Origin: Spirochaetota bacterium
GTDB taxonomy: Bacteria > Spirochaetota > Spirochaetia > Treponematales > Treponemataceae
NCBI GenBank assembly: GCA_022704725.1
Contig: JAKJFV010000012.1
Span: forward strand, 1-14,896
DNA: 14,896 nucleotides
Reading direction: 5' to 3'
Numbering within the stretch: position 1 is the first letter of the stretch; every line of letters begins with the position of its first letter. The translations under genes were made by a program, and so were the position numbers. Positions 1-6,332 of the stretch are shown in pieces. The notes below the pieces were generated by a model. That model did no database searches. It was not told where the DNA came from and saw nothing but the letters and a program-made list of their open reading frames with translations.

Positions 1-811
1 TAGGGGTCGGCATACCACGCGAGCCTTCGATTGAGCGTAAGAGAGCTGTTTCTTCACCGCATACGAATGCGCCGGCTCCCAGACGAATTTCAATGTCGAA
101 ATCAAAGCCAGAACCAAGAATGTTTTTACCTAAAAGGCCATTCTCCTGAGCCTGAGCCATCGCTATCTTTAAGCGGTCAATTGCTAAAGGATACTCAGCA
201 CGGATGTATACGAAACCTTTATGTGCACCGATTACTTTACCGCAGATTGTCATTGCTTCAATGACAGAATGGGGATCGCCTTCGATAGTTGAACGGTCCA
301 TGTATGCGCCCGCACCGCCTCTTCCGCGCAGGCCTGATTTTTTTACTTCATTAATAATCTGTTCAGGACTTAAGTCAAAAAGAGCTTTTTCGAGTGCAAG
401 GTAGCCGTCGCGGGCAATGTACTCAGTAATATCTTCCGGATTAATAACACCGCAGTTGCGTAATACAATACGGAGCTGTTTTTGGTAAAACTGAATTTCC
501 TCAACATCTTCAAGACTTTTCTTTTCTTTATTGTATAGAAGGCGTGTAACTTCACGGCCTTTAACAATTTGTTCTCTAATTATTTCTTTTGCATCTTCAG
601 GTTTAACTTCTACATAAAAAGAATCTTCGGGAAGAACTTTTACGATAGGGCCTTTTTCACAAAAACCAAAGCATCCGGTTTTAACAATCTGAACCTTATC
701 TGAAACACCTGCTTCTTTAGCTTCTGCAATAAGATTTTTGAAAATTCCGTCTGCACCGCTGGATTCGCATCCTGTTCCGCCGCAGACAAGAATGTAATGG
801 GTAAATGCCAT
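1..811 (-). CDS. hydB: NuoF-like/HydB subunit of NADH-linked [FeFe] hydrogenase, partial, with internal deletion
   Basis: This is the N-terminal 270 residues of a NuoF-type flavoprotein; the rest lies beyond the left edge. In HydABC hydrogenases this subunit carries FMN and iron-sulfur clusters and exchanges electrons with NADH. Residues 1-85 form a thioredoxin-like [2Fe-2S] domain with C10, C15, C47 and C51. The NuoF core follows: SGLRGRGGAG ends at residue 168, the EGDPH and IRAEYP segments follow, and then GAGAFVCGEETALL. After GRGGAG the protein jumps straight to AYMDRS. The FPTGxKW and CNADEGDPG blocks expected between them (31 residues in E. coli NuoF, as I remember it) are absent, yet the frame stays open. 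These blocks shape the FMN/NADH site, so the product may be inactive, or the sequence may contain an assembly error. The start is the ATG at 811, with an AGGAG that overlaps the stop of the preceding gene 9 bases upstream. Family assignment is firm; function of this allele is not. Confidence 0.9.
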   Translation of the reverse strand, partial: MAFTHYILVCGGTGCESSGADGIFKNLIAEAKEAGVSDKVQIVKTGCFGFCEKGPIVKVLPEDSFYVEVKPEDAKEIIREQIVKGREVTRLLYNKEKKSLEDVEEIQFYQKQLRIVLRNCGVINPEDITEYIARDGYLALEKALFDLSPEQIINEVKKSGLRGRGGAGAYMDRSTIEGDPHSVIEAMTICGKVIGAHKGFVYIRAEYPLAIDRLKIAMAQAQENGLLGKNILGSGFDFDIEIRLGAGAFVCGEETALLRSIEGSRGMPTP

Positions 812-820
812 GTGTGTCTC

Positions 821-1216
821 CTACTTATTGATAATATCGATCGAAGGACGGTCGAGAATTTGTTTATCCAGCAGAGTTTTGCCTAAAATATGTTTTTCAA
901 CAACTTCTTTAGCTACTTCTGCAGTTACATTGCCGTAAATTACTTTAGGCATATCGGGTACAATAACTTCAACTGTTGGTTCGTTGGCGCACATACCCAT
1001 ACAGCCTGTCTGTCTAATAATTGCAGTGTCTGCAATTCCTTTATCCTTAAGTACCGAAATAAAAGAATCAAGAGTGTCTTTTGCACCGGCTGCTATACCG
1101 CAGGTTCCCATGCCGACAATAATCTGAATGCTTTTACCATCAGCTTCGCGTCTTTTTATTTCACCCTGCATTTCACCGCGGAGTTTGCGCAATTCTTCTA
1201 GGGACATCTTAGCCAT
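821..1216 (-). CDS. Small [2Fe-2S] ferredoxin-like protein of the hydrogenase operon
   Basis: A 131-residue protein with a short charged N-terminal helix (residues 5-25) followed by a thioredoxin-like [2Fe-2S] ferredoxin fold. The cluster motifs are GMGTCG (C39) and TGCMGMC (C72, C76). The usual second cysteine of the first pair is replaced by alanine, so only three cysteines are present in the whole protein; from memory this single-cysteine form also occurs in relatives from clostridial and thermotogal hydrogenase operons. It probably passes electrons within, or docks onto, the NADH-linked hydrogenase complex in the cytoplasm, but its exact role is not established. It starts at the ATG at 1216, with AGGAG six bases upstream, and ends 9 bases before the NuoF-like gene, whose ribosome binding site overlaps its stop codon. 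Co-transcription with the flanking genes is likely. Confidence 0.9.
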   Translation of the reverse strand: MAKMSLEELRKLRGEMQGEIKRREADGKSIQIIVGMGTCGIAAGAKDTLDSFISVLKDKGIADTAIIRQTGCMGMCANEPTVEVIVPDMPKVIYGNVTAEVAKEVVEKHILGKTLLDKQILDRPSIDIINK

Positions 1217-1230
1217 AGTGATCTCCTAAA

Positions 1231-1249
1231 TATACGCGTATTGCGTATA
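1231..1249. repeat. Inverted repeat in operon spacer
   Basis: TATACGC and GCGTATA form a perfect 7-base inverted repeat around a 5-base loop, in the 67-base spacer between the GHKL ATPase gene and the [2Fe-2S] gene. It contains the shorter perfect palindrome ATACGCGTAT. It sits 15 bases upstream of the ATG of the [2Fe-2S] gene, just before its ribosome binding site. It could be an mRNA-processing or stabilising hairpin, or an operator for an internal promoter. No T-tract follows in the direction of transcription, so a terminator is unlikely. Confidence 0.5.
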
Positions 1250-1261
1250 ATGTTCATAATA

Positions 1262-1276
1262 ATCTGCAACGCAGAT
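1262..1276. repeat. Second short hairpin in the same operon spacer
   Basis: ATCTGC-AAC-GCAGAT is a perfect 6-base-pair stem with a 3-base loop, 7 bases after the stop codon of the GHKL ATPase gene. With the neighbouring inverted repeat at 1231-1249 it makes this the only structured spacer in an otherwise tightly packed operon. It lacks a downstream T-tract on either strand. A role in RNA stability or in setting subunit ratios is an inference. Confidence 0.45.
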
Positions 1277-1283
1277 GAGCGGC

Positions 1284-1838
1284 TTAGTCACCGCTTTGGT
1301 CTTCCTGGCTTTGCAGAAAATCGAGCAAAAGAGCCTGATCTCCTGCAGTTTCCAGACCGCCTAAGGCATCAAGCAAATCGCTTCGTAAAAAATCATACTC
1401 AAACTCAGATGTTTTAGTATTTTTTTTACGGATAATCTGCATTTCACAGCCGCCAGGAAAGGTTAGAATTTGACGAAAAAGCAAGGGCACATCTCCAATA
1501 GGAGGAGTATCAATATTCGTTAGATCAAAACGGGCTGTAACGGTAGTACCTTCGCCTTCTTTGGATTGAATATCCCAAGAGCCTCCGGTATCTGATGCTG
1601 TTTGTATTAAAAAAGGTATGCCCAAACCAATTTTCCGTTTTGGATGTTTAATGCCGTCTGTGTAAAAAGGGTTTGACGCCTTTTGCAGCACTTCCGGACT
1701 CATGCCCTTTCCATCATCACGAATATACACCGTCAAATCTTTGTCTGTTTCTAGTAATTCTACTGTAATTTTTTTTGCCTGTGCTTCAGCTGAATTTTGT
1801 GTAAGATCGGCTATTAAATCACAGAGGGTATAATGCAT
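1284..1838 (-). CDS. Stand-alone GHKL (HATPase_c) ATP-binding protein of the hydrogenase operon
   Basis: A 184-residue protein with a complete GHKL ATP-binding fold but no histidine-phosphoacceptor domain, membrane segment or sensor domain. Visible motifs are the N-box DLTQNSAEA (N15), the G1 box DDGKGM (residues 41-46) and the G2 box KIGLGIPF (residues 69-76). Residues from about 110 to the C-terminus form an extra segment that I do not recognise. Family members act as anti-sigma-type kinases or as ATPases that change partner conformation; homologues recur inside NADH-linked [FeFe] hydrogenase operons, where their role is unknown. The gene follows the NuoE-like gene in the same reading frame: the stop TAA is followed by only two codons before this ATG. 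There is no Shine-Dalgarno sequence, so translation probably depends on ribosomes finishing the upstream gene. Confidence 0.9.
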   Translation of the reverse strand: MHYTLCDLIADLTQNSAEAQAKKITVELLETDKDLTVYIRDDGKGMSPEVLQKASNPFYTDGIKHPKRKIGLGIPFLIQTASDTGGSWDIQSKEGEGTTVTARFDLTNIDTPPIGDVPLLFRQILTFPGGCEMQIIRKKNTKTSEFEYDFLRSDLLDALGGLETAGDQALLLDFLQSQEDQSGD

Positions 1839-1844
1839 ATTGAA

Positions 1845-2327
1845 TTATGCGTTTTTATATTTAGTAAGAATGCCGGCAATCTGGTCTTTTGTGAGCTTGC
1901 CGTACACATCGCCGTTTACCGAAAGAACAGGAGCGAGACCGCAGCAGCCAATGCAGCGTACTGGTTCTACCGAGAATAATCCGTCTTCTGTTGATATTTC
2001 ATCTTCACCTAAACCAAGAATAGTTTTAGCTTCGTCTATAAGATCCTGTCCGCCCTTAAGGTAGCAGGCTGTTCCTAAACAGACGCTTATTCTATTTTTA
2101 CCTGGTTTTTTAGTTTTGAAAAAGTGATAAAAGGACATAACACCGTATACCCTTGCCAAGTGCGAATTTGTTCGCTGTGCAACAGCCTTTGCTGCTTCTT
2201 TGGAAATAAAACCCTGCTCTTCTTGAACCTTATGAAGGATCATTATCAGGTTGCCTGGTTTTGTTTTCCATTCTTCAATAAATGCTTCGAGTTCTTTTGA
2301 AAACCCTGCATTCTGTAAGTCTGCCAT
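1845..2327 (-). CDS. hydC: NuoE-like/HydC subunit ([2Fe-2S] thioredoxin-like) of NADH-linked [FeFe] hydrogenase
   Basis: A 24-kDa-type subunit of about 160 residues, the usual NuoE length. It has the N-terminal helical bundle (GNLIMILHKVQEEQGFIS, and VYGVMSFYHFF) and a C-terminal thioredoxin-like [2Fe-2S] domain. Ligands are C83 and C88 in CLGTAC, and C125 and C129 in CIGCCGLAP. In HydABC enzymes this subunit assists electron flow between NADH, ferredoxin and the catalytic subunit. It is the first gene of the minus-strand operon. I place the start at the ATG at 2327, because GGGGG lies 5 bases upstream; a GTG at 2339 would add four residues but has no ribosome binding site. The catalytic subunit is not in the window, so assignment to a hydrogenase rather than another NADH dehydrogenase rests on the operon content. 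Confidence 0.93.
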   Translation of the reverse strand: MADLQNAGFSKELEAFIEEWKTKPGNLIMILHKVQEEQGFISKEAAKAVAQRTNSHLARVYGVMSFYHFFKTKKPGKNRISVCLGTACYLKGGQDLIDEAKTILGLGEDEISTEDGLFSVEPVRCIGCCGLAPVLSVNGDVYGKLTKDQIAGILTKYKNA

Positions 2328-2365
2328 GTAGACCCCCACGTCTAATCTATAAATAAAGTACCAAT

Positions 2366-2394
2366 AGTATACTGGTTAATGAGAATAAATTCAA
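2366..2394 (-). promoter_or_regulatory. Sigma-70-type promoter of the hydrogenase operon
   Basis: On the minus strand, TTGAAT (2394-2389) and TATACT (2371-2366) are separated by 17 bases. This predicts a start of transcription near 2359 and a leader of roughly 30 bases before the ATG at 2327. A quasi-palindrome, CCAatagtatacTGG, overlaps the -10 box and might be an operator. No clear Rex-type operator (TTGTTAAnnnnTTAACAA) is present. Confidence 0.6.
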
Positions 2395-2407
2395 CACATT
2401 TAAGATT

Positions 2408-2425
2408 TTAAGCTGTCCTGCTTAA
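2408..2425. terminator. Weak hairpin after the lipoprotein gene
   Basis: TTAAGC and GCTTAA form a perfect 6-base stem with a 6-base loop, starting 5 bases after the lipoprotein stop codon. On the minus strand, the direction in which the lipoprotein gene is read, the stem is followed by AAAATC rather than a T-tract; the T-tract lies on the other side. It may slow read-through from the lipoprotein unit into the hydrogenase promoter, but it is a poor intrinsic terminator. Confidence 0.3.
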
Positions 2426-2429
2426 CTTT

Positions 2430-3155
2430 TTACCAGCTCACAAGATATTCGGTCTTACCGGACGTTGAGAGAAGCTTATATAGTGAAATAGTAAATATCG
2501 CTTTTTTTCCGCTGATACTGACTGTTCCCAGCGATGTATCAGATAAAGAGGCCTGTTTTATATCAGAAGGAGCAGAAAGTTCAACAAAAAAACTTGACTT
2601 TGCCAGTTCGTTAGCAAGGGTTTCTCCATATACCATAGAGAGTAAAAATAAGTATTCGTCCGCAGTCATTTTTTCTCCCGTAAAAACCGGAGCCATAAGA
2701 AGATCAGCATAGGTTCTTGTTTCTTCGGGCATAAAATTAAGAGCTTCAGTTATAATTTGAGGACTGAACTGTATTGTCGCTTCCTTCCCGCTTCCTTTGG
2801 AGACGACTCTTACTGCATCTTTAGCATAGGTAAGAGAGGTATTAATATTCTTTATTCCTGCTTTAATTTCTATTCCTGTCATGGAAGGAAAATTGATAGA
2901 TTCAACATCAAGTCCTGTTGCAATAAGACTTGCGCGTACAGGCGCTTCTTTATACAAGGGTTCGTCATTCTGCAGCCCCATTAAAGAGCGGATGCTTCCT
3001 TCTATTGACTTACTTAATGATGTCGAAAATTCCATTTTAGCCGAGTTGTCGTTTGCAATATCAATTTTTACAGAAGGTGCGCATGAAACCAGAGTGCCTG
3101 CAATAAGCGCTGTGAATGCAAGAGTTCTAACAAGGTGTAATTTTTTTGTGTTCAT
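2430..3155 (-). CDS. Putative lipoprotein of unknown function
   Basis: A 241-residue protein that I do not recognise. It has a positively charged N-terminus, a hydrophobic stretch and a lipobox LVS-C with the modified cysteine at C25, so it should be a membrane-anchored lipoprotein after cleavage. The mature part has no other cysteine and is rich in Ser, Thr and alternating hydrophobic residues, suggesting mixed alpha/beta structure; no catalytic motif stands out. The ATG at 3155 is preceded by an AGGA overlapping the stop of the NlpC/P60 gene (9 bases between the genes), so the two are very probably co-transcribed. A role in the envelope next to the peptidoglycan hydrolase is an inference from this linkage only. 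Confidence 0.8.
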   Translation of the reverse strand: MNTKKLHLVRTLAFTALIAGTLVSCAPSVKIDIANDNSAKMEFSTSLSKSIEGSIRSLMGLQNDEPLYKEAPVRASLIATGLDVESINFPSMTGIEIKAGIKNINTSLTYAKDAVRVVSKGSGKEATIQFSPQIITEALNFMPEETRTYADLLMAPVFTGEKMTADEYLFLLSMVYGETLANELAKSSFFVELSAPSDIKQASLSDTSLGTVSISGKKAIFTISLYKLLSTSGKTEYLVSW

Positions 3156-3164
3156 TGTGTGTTC

Positions 3165-4256
3165 CTAAGGATTTAATACTACCCGGAATCCTGTCATAAA
3201 GAGAAATCCGGATGAAAAGGCTTCTAAAAACGGCAACGCCGAATTATCTTGTTCATTGAAAATTGTGTAAGAAATATCCTGTACAAAACAAAGTCCGACA
3301 GGTCCAAGTTTAAGCCTGGGAGTCTGCCATGAAATACCAATAACTCCAGGAAAGATAGATCCGTCAACAGGTTTTGCAGTTCCTGTAAGATGCGGCTGGC
3401 CTATGGTAAACACGGGTCCGGCATAAACCCTCATATAGTCCGAAGGCGAGAGCGTTATATGCAGAGGAATTTGTACAATGCCCATTTTAGGATCTATTCT
3501 AACTTCCACTGCAAACCCCGGTCTTATTTTTAAACCGGTATACATTCCGTGTATTTGAAGCGACCCGCCCCTTATATTCCAATAGAATTCTTCCGATGTA
3601 AAAAAATTCCAGTTCATAGACGCCGAAGCATCAAACTGAAACGGAGCAGATGCTAAAAAAGACTGGAAACTTGAACCGCTGGTTTTTTTTGGTGCTGTTG
3701 TTGTGTCCGATGCTGAGCCCTGACTTCGGGCCTCAATCGCTTTTGCTTTTTGTTCCTCTGCCTCTTTTTCTGCAATATACGCCGGGGAGCTCAGCACCTG
3801 ACCTGCGCCGACATAGGCATTTTTCCAGTAGTTTTCTAAAAGTGATGAAACAATAACCCCTGTATTCGGTCCGTCGCTTACCGCATGAATAAACTGATTT
3901 TTACCCATATAAATTCCGACATGAGATACTCTTGCATCGACAGTTTTAAAGAAAACAAGATCTCCCGGTTCTTTTTTTGAATCCGGAATAATTCTTGCAA
4001 AAGAATATAGTGCCGTAACTGTCCTGGGCAGCTGAAGCCCTATTGCTTCAGTTGCCGTCACATAAATAAGCCCTGAACAGTCGATTCCTTCTTTTGAAAG
4101 ACCTCCGTATTTATACGGAGTGCCTATAAATTGTTTGCTGTATATAATCCATTTTTCACGCACTTCCATCGCGGTTTGCGGGGTTTCCTGTGAAAAAGCT
4201 GCTGCAGCAATAAGCAGGAGAAGAACAACTGACAGTTCTCGTTTATGAAAAATCAT
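3165..4256 (-). CDS. Secreted NlpC/P60 cell-wall endopeptidase with long C-terminal extension
   Basis: A 363-residue protein. Residues 1-22 form a signal peptide (KREL, then a run of Val/Leu/Ala, with probable cleavage near AFSQ). Residues 35-155 are an NlpC/P60 papain-like domain: catalytic C60 in GIDCSGL, H112 in VSHVGIYMG and the third polar residue H124 in FIHAVS. Such enzymes cut peptide stems of peptidoglycan in the periplasm. A charged, Ala/Ser/Thr-rich linker (about 160-200) leads to about 150 residues with alternating aromatic and hydrophobic strands that resemble an outer-membrane or beta-sandwich domain; I cannot name it. It is the first gene of a two-gene unit with the lipoprotein. 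The ATG at 4256 has no Shine-Dalgarno sequence and lies 7 bases after a -10-like box, so the message may be leaderless. The catalytic domain is certain; the C-terminal domain is open. Confidence 0.9.
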   Translation of the reverse strand: MIFHKRELSVVLLLLIAAAAFSQETPQTAMEVREKWIIYSKQFIGTPYKYGGLSKEGIDCSGLIYVTATEAIGLQLPRTVTALYSFARIIPDSKKEPGDLVFFKTVDARVSHVGIYMGKNQFIHAVSDGPNTGVIVSSLLENYWKNAYVGAGQVLSSPAYIAEKEAEEQKAKAIEARSQGSASDTTTAPKKTSGSSFQSFLASAPFQFDASASMNWNFFTSEEFYWNIRGGSLQIHGMYTGLKIRPGFAVEVRIDPKMGIVQIPLHITLSPSDYMRVYAGPVFTIGQPHLTGTAKPVDGSIFPGVIGISWQTPRLKLGPVGLCFVQDISYTIFNEQDNSALPFLEAFSSGFLFMTGFRVVLNP

Positions 4257-4263
4257 AGACCAA

Positions 4264-4292
4264 AGTATAAGCTAAAAATAATTATAGTGCAA
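4264..4292 (-). promoter_or_regulatory. Candidate promoter giving a leaderless NlpC/P60 mRNA
   Basis: On the minus strand, TTGCAC (4292-4287) and TATACT (4269-4264) have a 17-base spacer, and 7 bases separate the -10 box from the ATG at 4256. Transcription would start at or next to the A of the ATG. An alternative -10, TATAAT (4286-4281), has only a poor -35 and would give a leader of about 20 bases, still without a ribosome binding site. Confidence 0.45.
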
Positions 4293-4394
4293 TACAGGAA
4301 ATTTGGAAGAAATAGTGATTTTTCTGCAACCGGCAGGAGCTTTTATGCGTCAGTATAACGACGGGGTTTAATCATTTTTTCAAGGGGTTTGCAT

Positions 4395-6143
4395 ATGAAA
4401 AAAACTGAAAAAAATCTTCCATGGGCCTTTTTAGACACATACCGCGGCTCTGTTTTCCAGGGAGAGTGGCCATCTGTTTCTCAAATGTTTGCTATTACCG
4501 TAAAGCGGTATTCTGATCGTCCCTGTTTTACCGATTTTGATCCGGAAAAAAAGACATTAACATATGCTCAGGTATTGGAAAATGTCGAAAAGCTGGCGCA
4601 ATGGATGCTTGAGCAGGGTGCCGGAAAGGGCGACAGAATCGCAGTAACCGGTAAAAACTCACCTGAGTGGGCGACTGTGTATTTGGCAGCACTTTTTGCA
4701 GGCTGCATAATAGTGCCAATAGATTACGGTCTTCATGAAAAAGAGGTTGATAATTTACTCAAGGCCTCTAAACCTAAAATCTTTTTTGTTGATGAAGAAA
4801 AATACAGTTATTTTGAAGCAAATTCTCAGGGGGCAAAAATATACTCTCTGAGTAAATTGCGCCCGGATCTGTATGTATATAACTTAACTGCAAACTCCAT
4901 CCGCGACTTTCCGGTAAATGCAGAGGAAGACACCGCCGCAATTCTTTTTACTTCGGGTACAACAGGCGTCCCAAAAGGGGTTATGCTTTCTCATAAAAAC
5001 CTTGTTTCAGACTGCTATATTGCGCAGACGAATCTTGATATTTTTCATACCGATGTTTTCTATGCACTCTTGCCTATCCATCATTCCTATACCATGCTTG
5101 CCGTATTCCTCGAGGCTATATCAGTTGGAGCAGAAGTTGTGTTTGGAAAAACAATGGCAGTATCGCGCATGCTCAAAGAACTCAAAGAAGGTAAAATAAC
5201 CATGCTTTTAGGAGTTCCCCTGTTATTTAATAAACTGCTTGCTGGAATTCTTCGCGGAATTAAAGAAAAAGGCTTTATTGTAAACGGTATTATGAAAACT
5301 CTTATGGGCATTTCATATTTAATTAAGAAGATATTTAAAGTAAATCCCGGTAAAAAAATATTTAAAACCGTTTTAGAAAAGGCCAGTATAAGCACGCTCC
5401 GTATTGCAATATGCGGCGGCGGTCCGCTTGCTCCAAGTGTTTTCCGTGTTTATCAGCAGCTGGGAATAGATTTTGTTCAAGGTTACGGGCTTACAGAGAC
5501 ATCTCCTATTGTTGCTCTTAATCCTATAGAGAATTTTAAGATAGCAAGCGTCGGTAAAAACTTTTATCCTTACATGGAAATGAAAATTCTTGATCCTAAT
5601 GAAGCCGGAATTGGGGAAGTGCTTATAAAAGGCCCTATGGTAATGCAGGGATATTATAATCTGCCGGAAGAAACCAAGGCTGTCTTTACAGATGACGGAT
5701 GGTTTAAGACAGGCGATCTTGGCAGACTTGATGCAGAAAACTATCTGTATCTTGCCGGCCGGGCAAAAAACATGATAGTTACTGAGGGCGGTAAAAACGT
5801 GTATCCGGAAGAAATTGAAAATTCCTTCCAGCTTTATACTGATATTGAACAGATCACGGTGAAAGGCTACATCATGGATAAAGCAACAAAGTCCGAGGGC
5901 ATCGAAGCGCTTATTTACCCCTCCGATGACCTCTATAAAAGACTCGGTCTCATTAGAGGTGCTCAGGATTCTATAGATCCGGTGTATGCCGCTATTCAGG
6001 AAACGGTAGATAAGGTAAATAAAGAGATGCAGCCCTATGCACGAATAAGCAGGATTACCATTCTTCTTGAAGCCCTTGAAATGACAACAACTAAAAAGGT
6101 TAAAAGAAACTTTGATCATGTACAGGCTGTGGATACTGTATAG
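4395..6143 (+). CDS. AMP-binding long-chain fatty acid-CoA ligase family protein
   Basis: A 582-residue member of the ANL adenylating superfamily that activates a carboxylic acid, probably a medium- or long-chain fatty acid, to acyl-AMP and then to acyl-CoA in the cytoplasm. Motifs run in order: the P-loop-like TSGTTGVPKGVML (about 186-198), the aromatic-gate region ALLPIHHSYTM, the A5 motif QGYGLTETSP (about 362-371), the A7 motif GWFKTGDLG (about 434-442), the A8 motif GRAKNMIVTEGGKNVYPEE, and the C-terminal catalytic lysine in TTKKVKRN near residue 565. The start is the ATG at 4395 with AAGGGG seven bases upstream; a TTG two codons earlier is less likely. It is transcribed alone, divergent from the NlpC/P60 gene, and closed by a strong terminator. 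Substrate cannot be read from the sequence, and an acyl-ACP product is also possible. Confidence 0.93.
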   Translation: MKKTEKNLPWAFLDTYRGSVFQGEWPSVSQMFAITVKRYSDRPCFTDFDPEKKTLTYAQVLENVEKLAQWMLEQGAGKGDRIAVTGKNSPEWATVYLAALFAGCIIVPIDYGLHEKEVDNLLKASKPKIFFVDEEKYSYFEANSQGAKIYSLSKLRPDLYVYNLTANSIRDFPVNAEEDTAAILFTSGTTGVPKGVMLSHKNLVSDCYIAQTNLDIFHTDVFYALLPIHHSYTMLAVFLEAISVGAEVVFGKTMAVSRMLKELKEGKITMLLGVPLLFNKLLAGILRGIKEKGFIVNGIMKTLMGISYLIKKIFKVNPGKKIFKTVLEKASISTLRIAICGGGPLAPSVFRVYQQLGIDFVQGYGLTETSPIVALNPIENFKIASVGKNFYPYMEMKILDPNEAGIGEVLIKGPMVMQGYYNLPEETKAVFTDDGWFKTGDLGRLDAENYLYLAGRAKNMIVTEGGKNVYPEEIENSFQLYTDIEQITVKGYIMDKATKSEGIEALIYPSDDLYKRLGLIRGAQDSIDPVYAAIQETVDKVNKEMQPYARISRITILLEALEMTTTKKVKRNFDHVQAVDTV

Positions 6144-6165
6144 AACAAAGAGGGTATAAAAAATC

Positions 6166-6205
6166 AGGCAGATCAGGCACTCGATGCTTGGCTGCCTTTT
6201 TTTTT
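6166..6205 (+). terminator. Rho-independent terminator after the acyl-CoA ligase gene
   Basis: AGGCAG (6166-6171) pairs with CTGCCT (6192-6197), and an inner stem CAGGCA / TGCTTG extends the hairpin; a run of nine T follows. It ends 62 bases beyond the ligase stop codon and separates this gene from the sensory hydrogenase gene. Confidence 0.88.
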
Positions 6206-6265
6206 ACCCTGGAGTCTTTCTTTTAGTATATTGCGTGCTTTTTTCTTTGCTAAAGCTTTTGTGTT

Positions 6266-6294
6266 TTTTTGCCGAAGAAATAGTGTGCTATCCT
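6266..6294 (+). promoter_or_regulatory. Possible extended -10 promoter for the sensory hydrogenase gene
   Basis: TGCTATCCT (6286-6294) looks like an extended -10 element, with a weak T-rich -35 region about 17 bases upstream. The predicted start near 6301 would leave a leader of about 32 bases carrying the AGAGG ribosome binding site at 6321-6325. The preceding terminator makes a promoter somewhere in this 190-base spacer necessary, but this placement is tentative. Confidence 0.35.
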
Positions 6295-6332
6295 ATGAAT
6301 GGCCAAAGAACAATGAGAAAAGAGGTTTGTTT

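Noticed and set aside
1..811. Frameshift or pseudogene in the NuoF-like gene
   Set aside because: The frame is open throughout and both sides of the junction are family-like in one frame, so the fault is an in-frame loss, not a frameshift or stop.
2340..2429. Rex (redox) operator in front of the hydrogenase operon
   Set aside because: No good match to TTGTTAAnnnnTTAACAA; only a quasi-palindrome over the -10 box is present.
5373..6119. A 248-codon open frame on the minus strand inside the acyl-CoA ligase gene
   Set aside because: It lies antisense to a gene with every expected catalytic motif; its product is Phe/Ile/Ser-rich with no recognisable domain and no ribosome binding site.
6231..6332. 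Upstream TTG start for the sensory hydrogenase, adding 34 residues
   Set aside because: The added residues are Phe-rich without family resemblance, the TTG lacks a ribosome binding site, and the GTG at 6333 has AGAGG at good spacing just before the ferredoxin domain.
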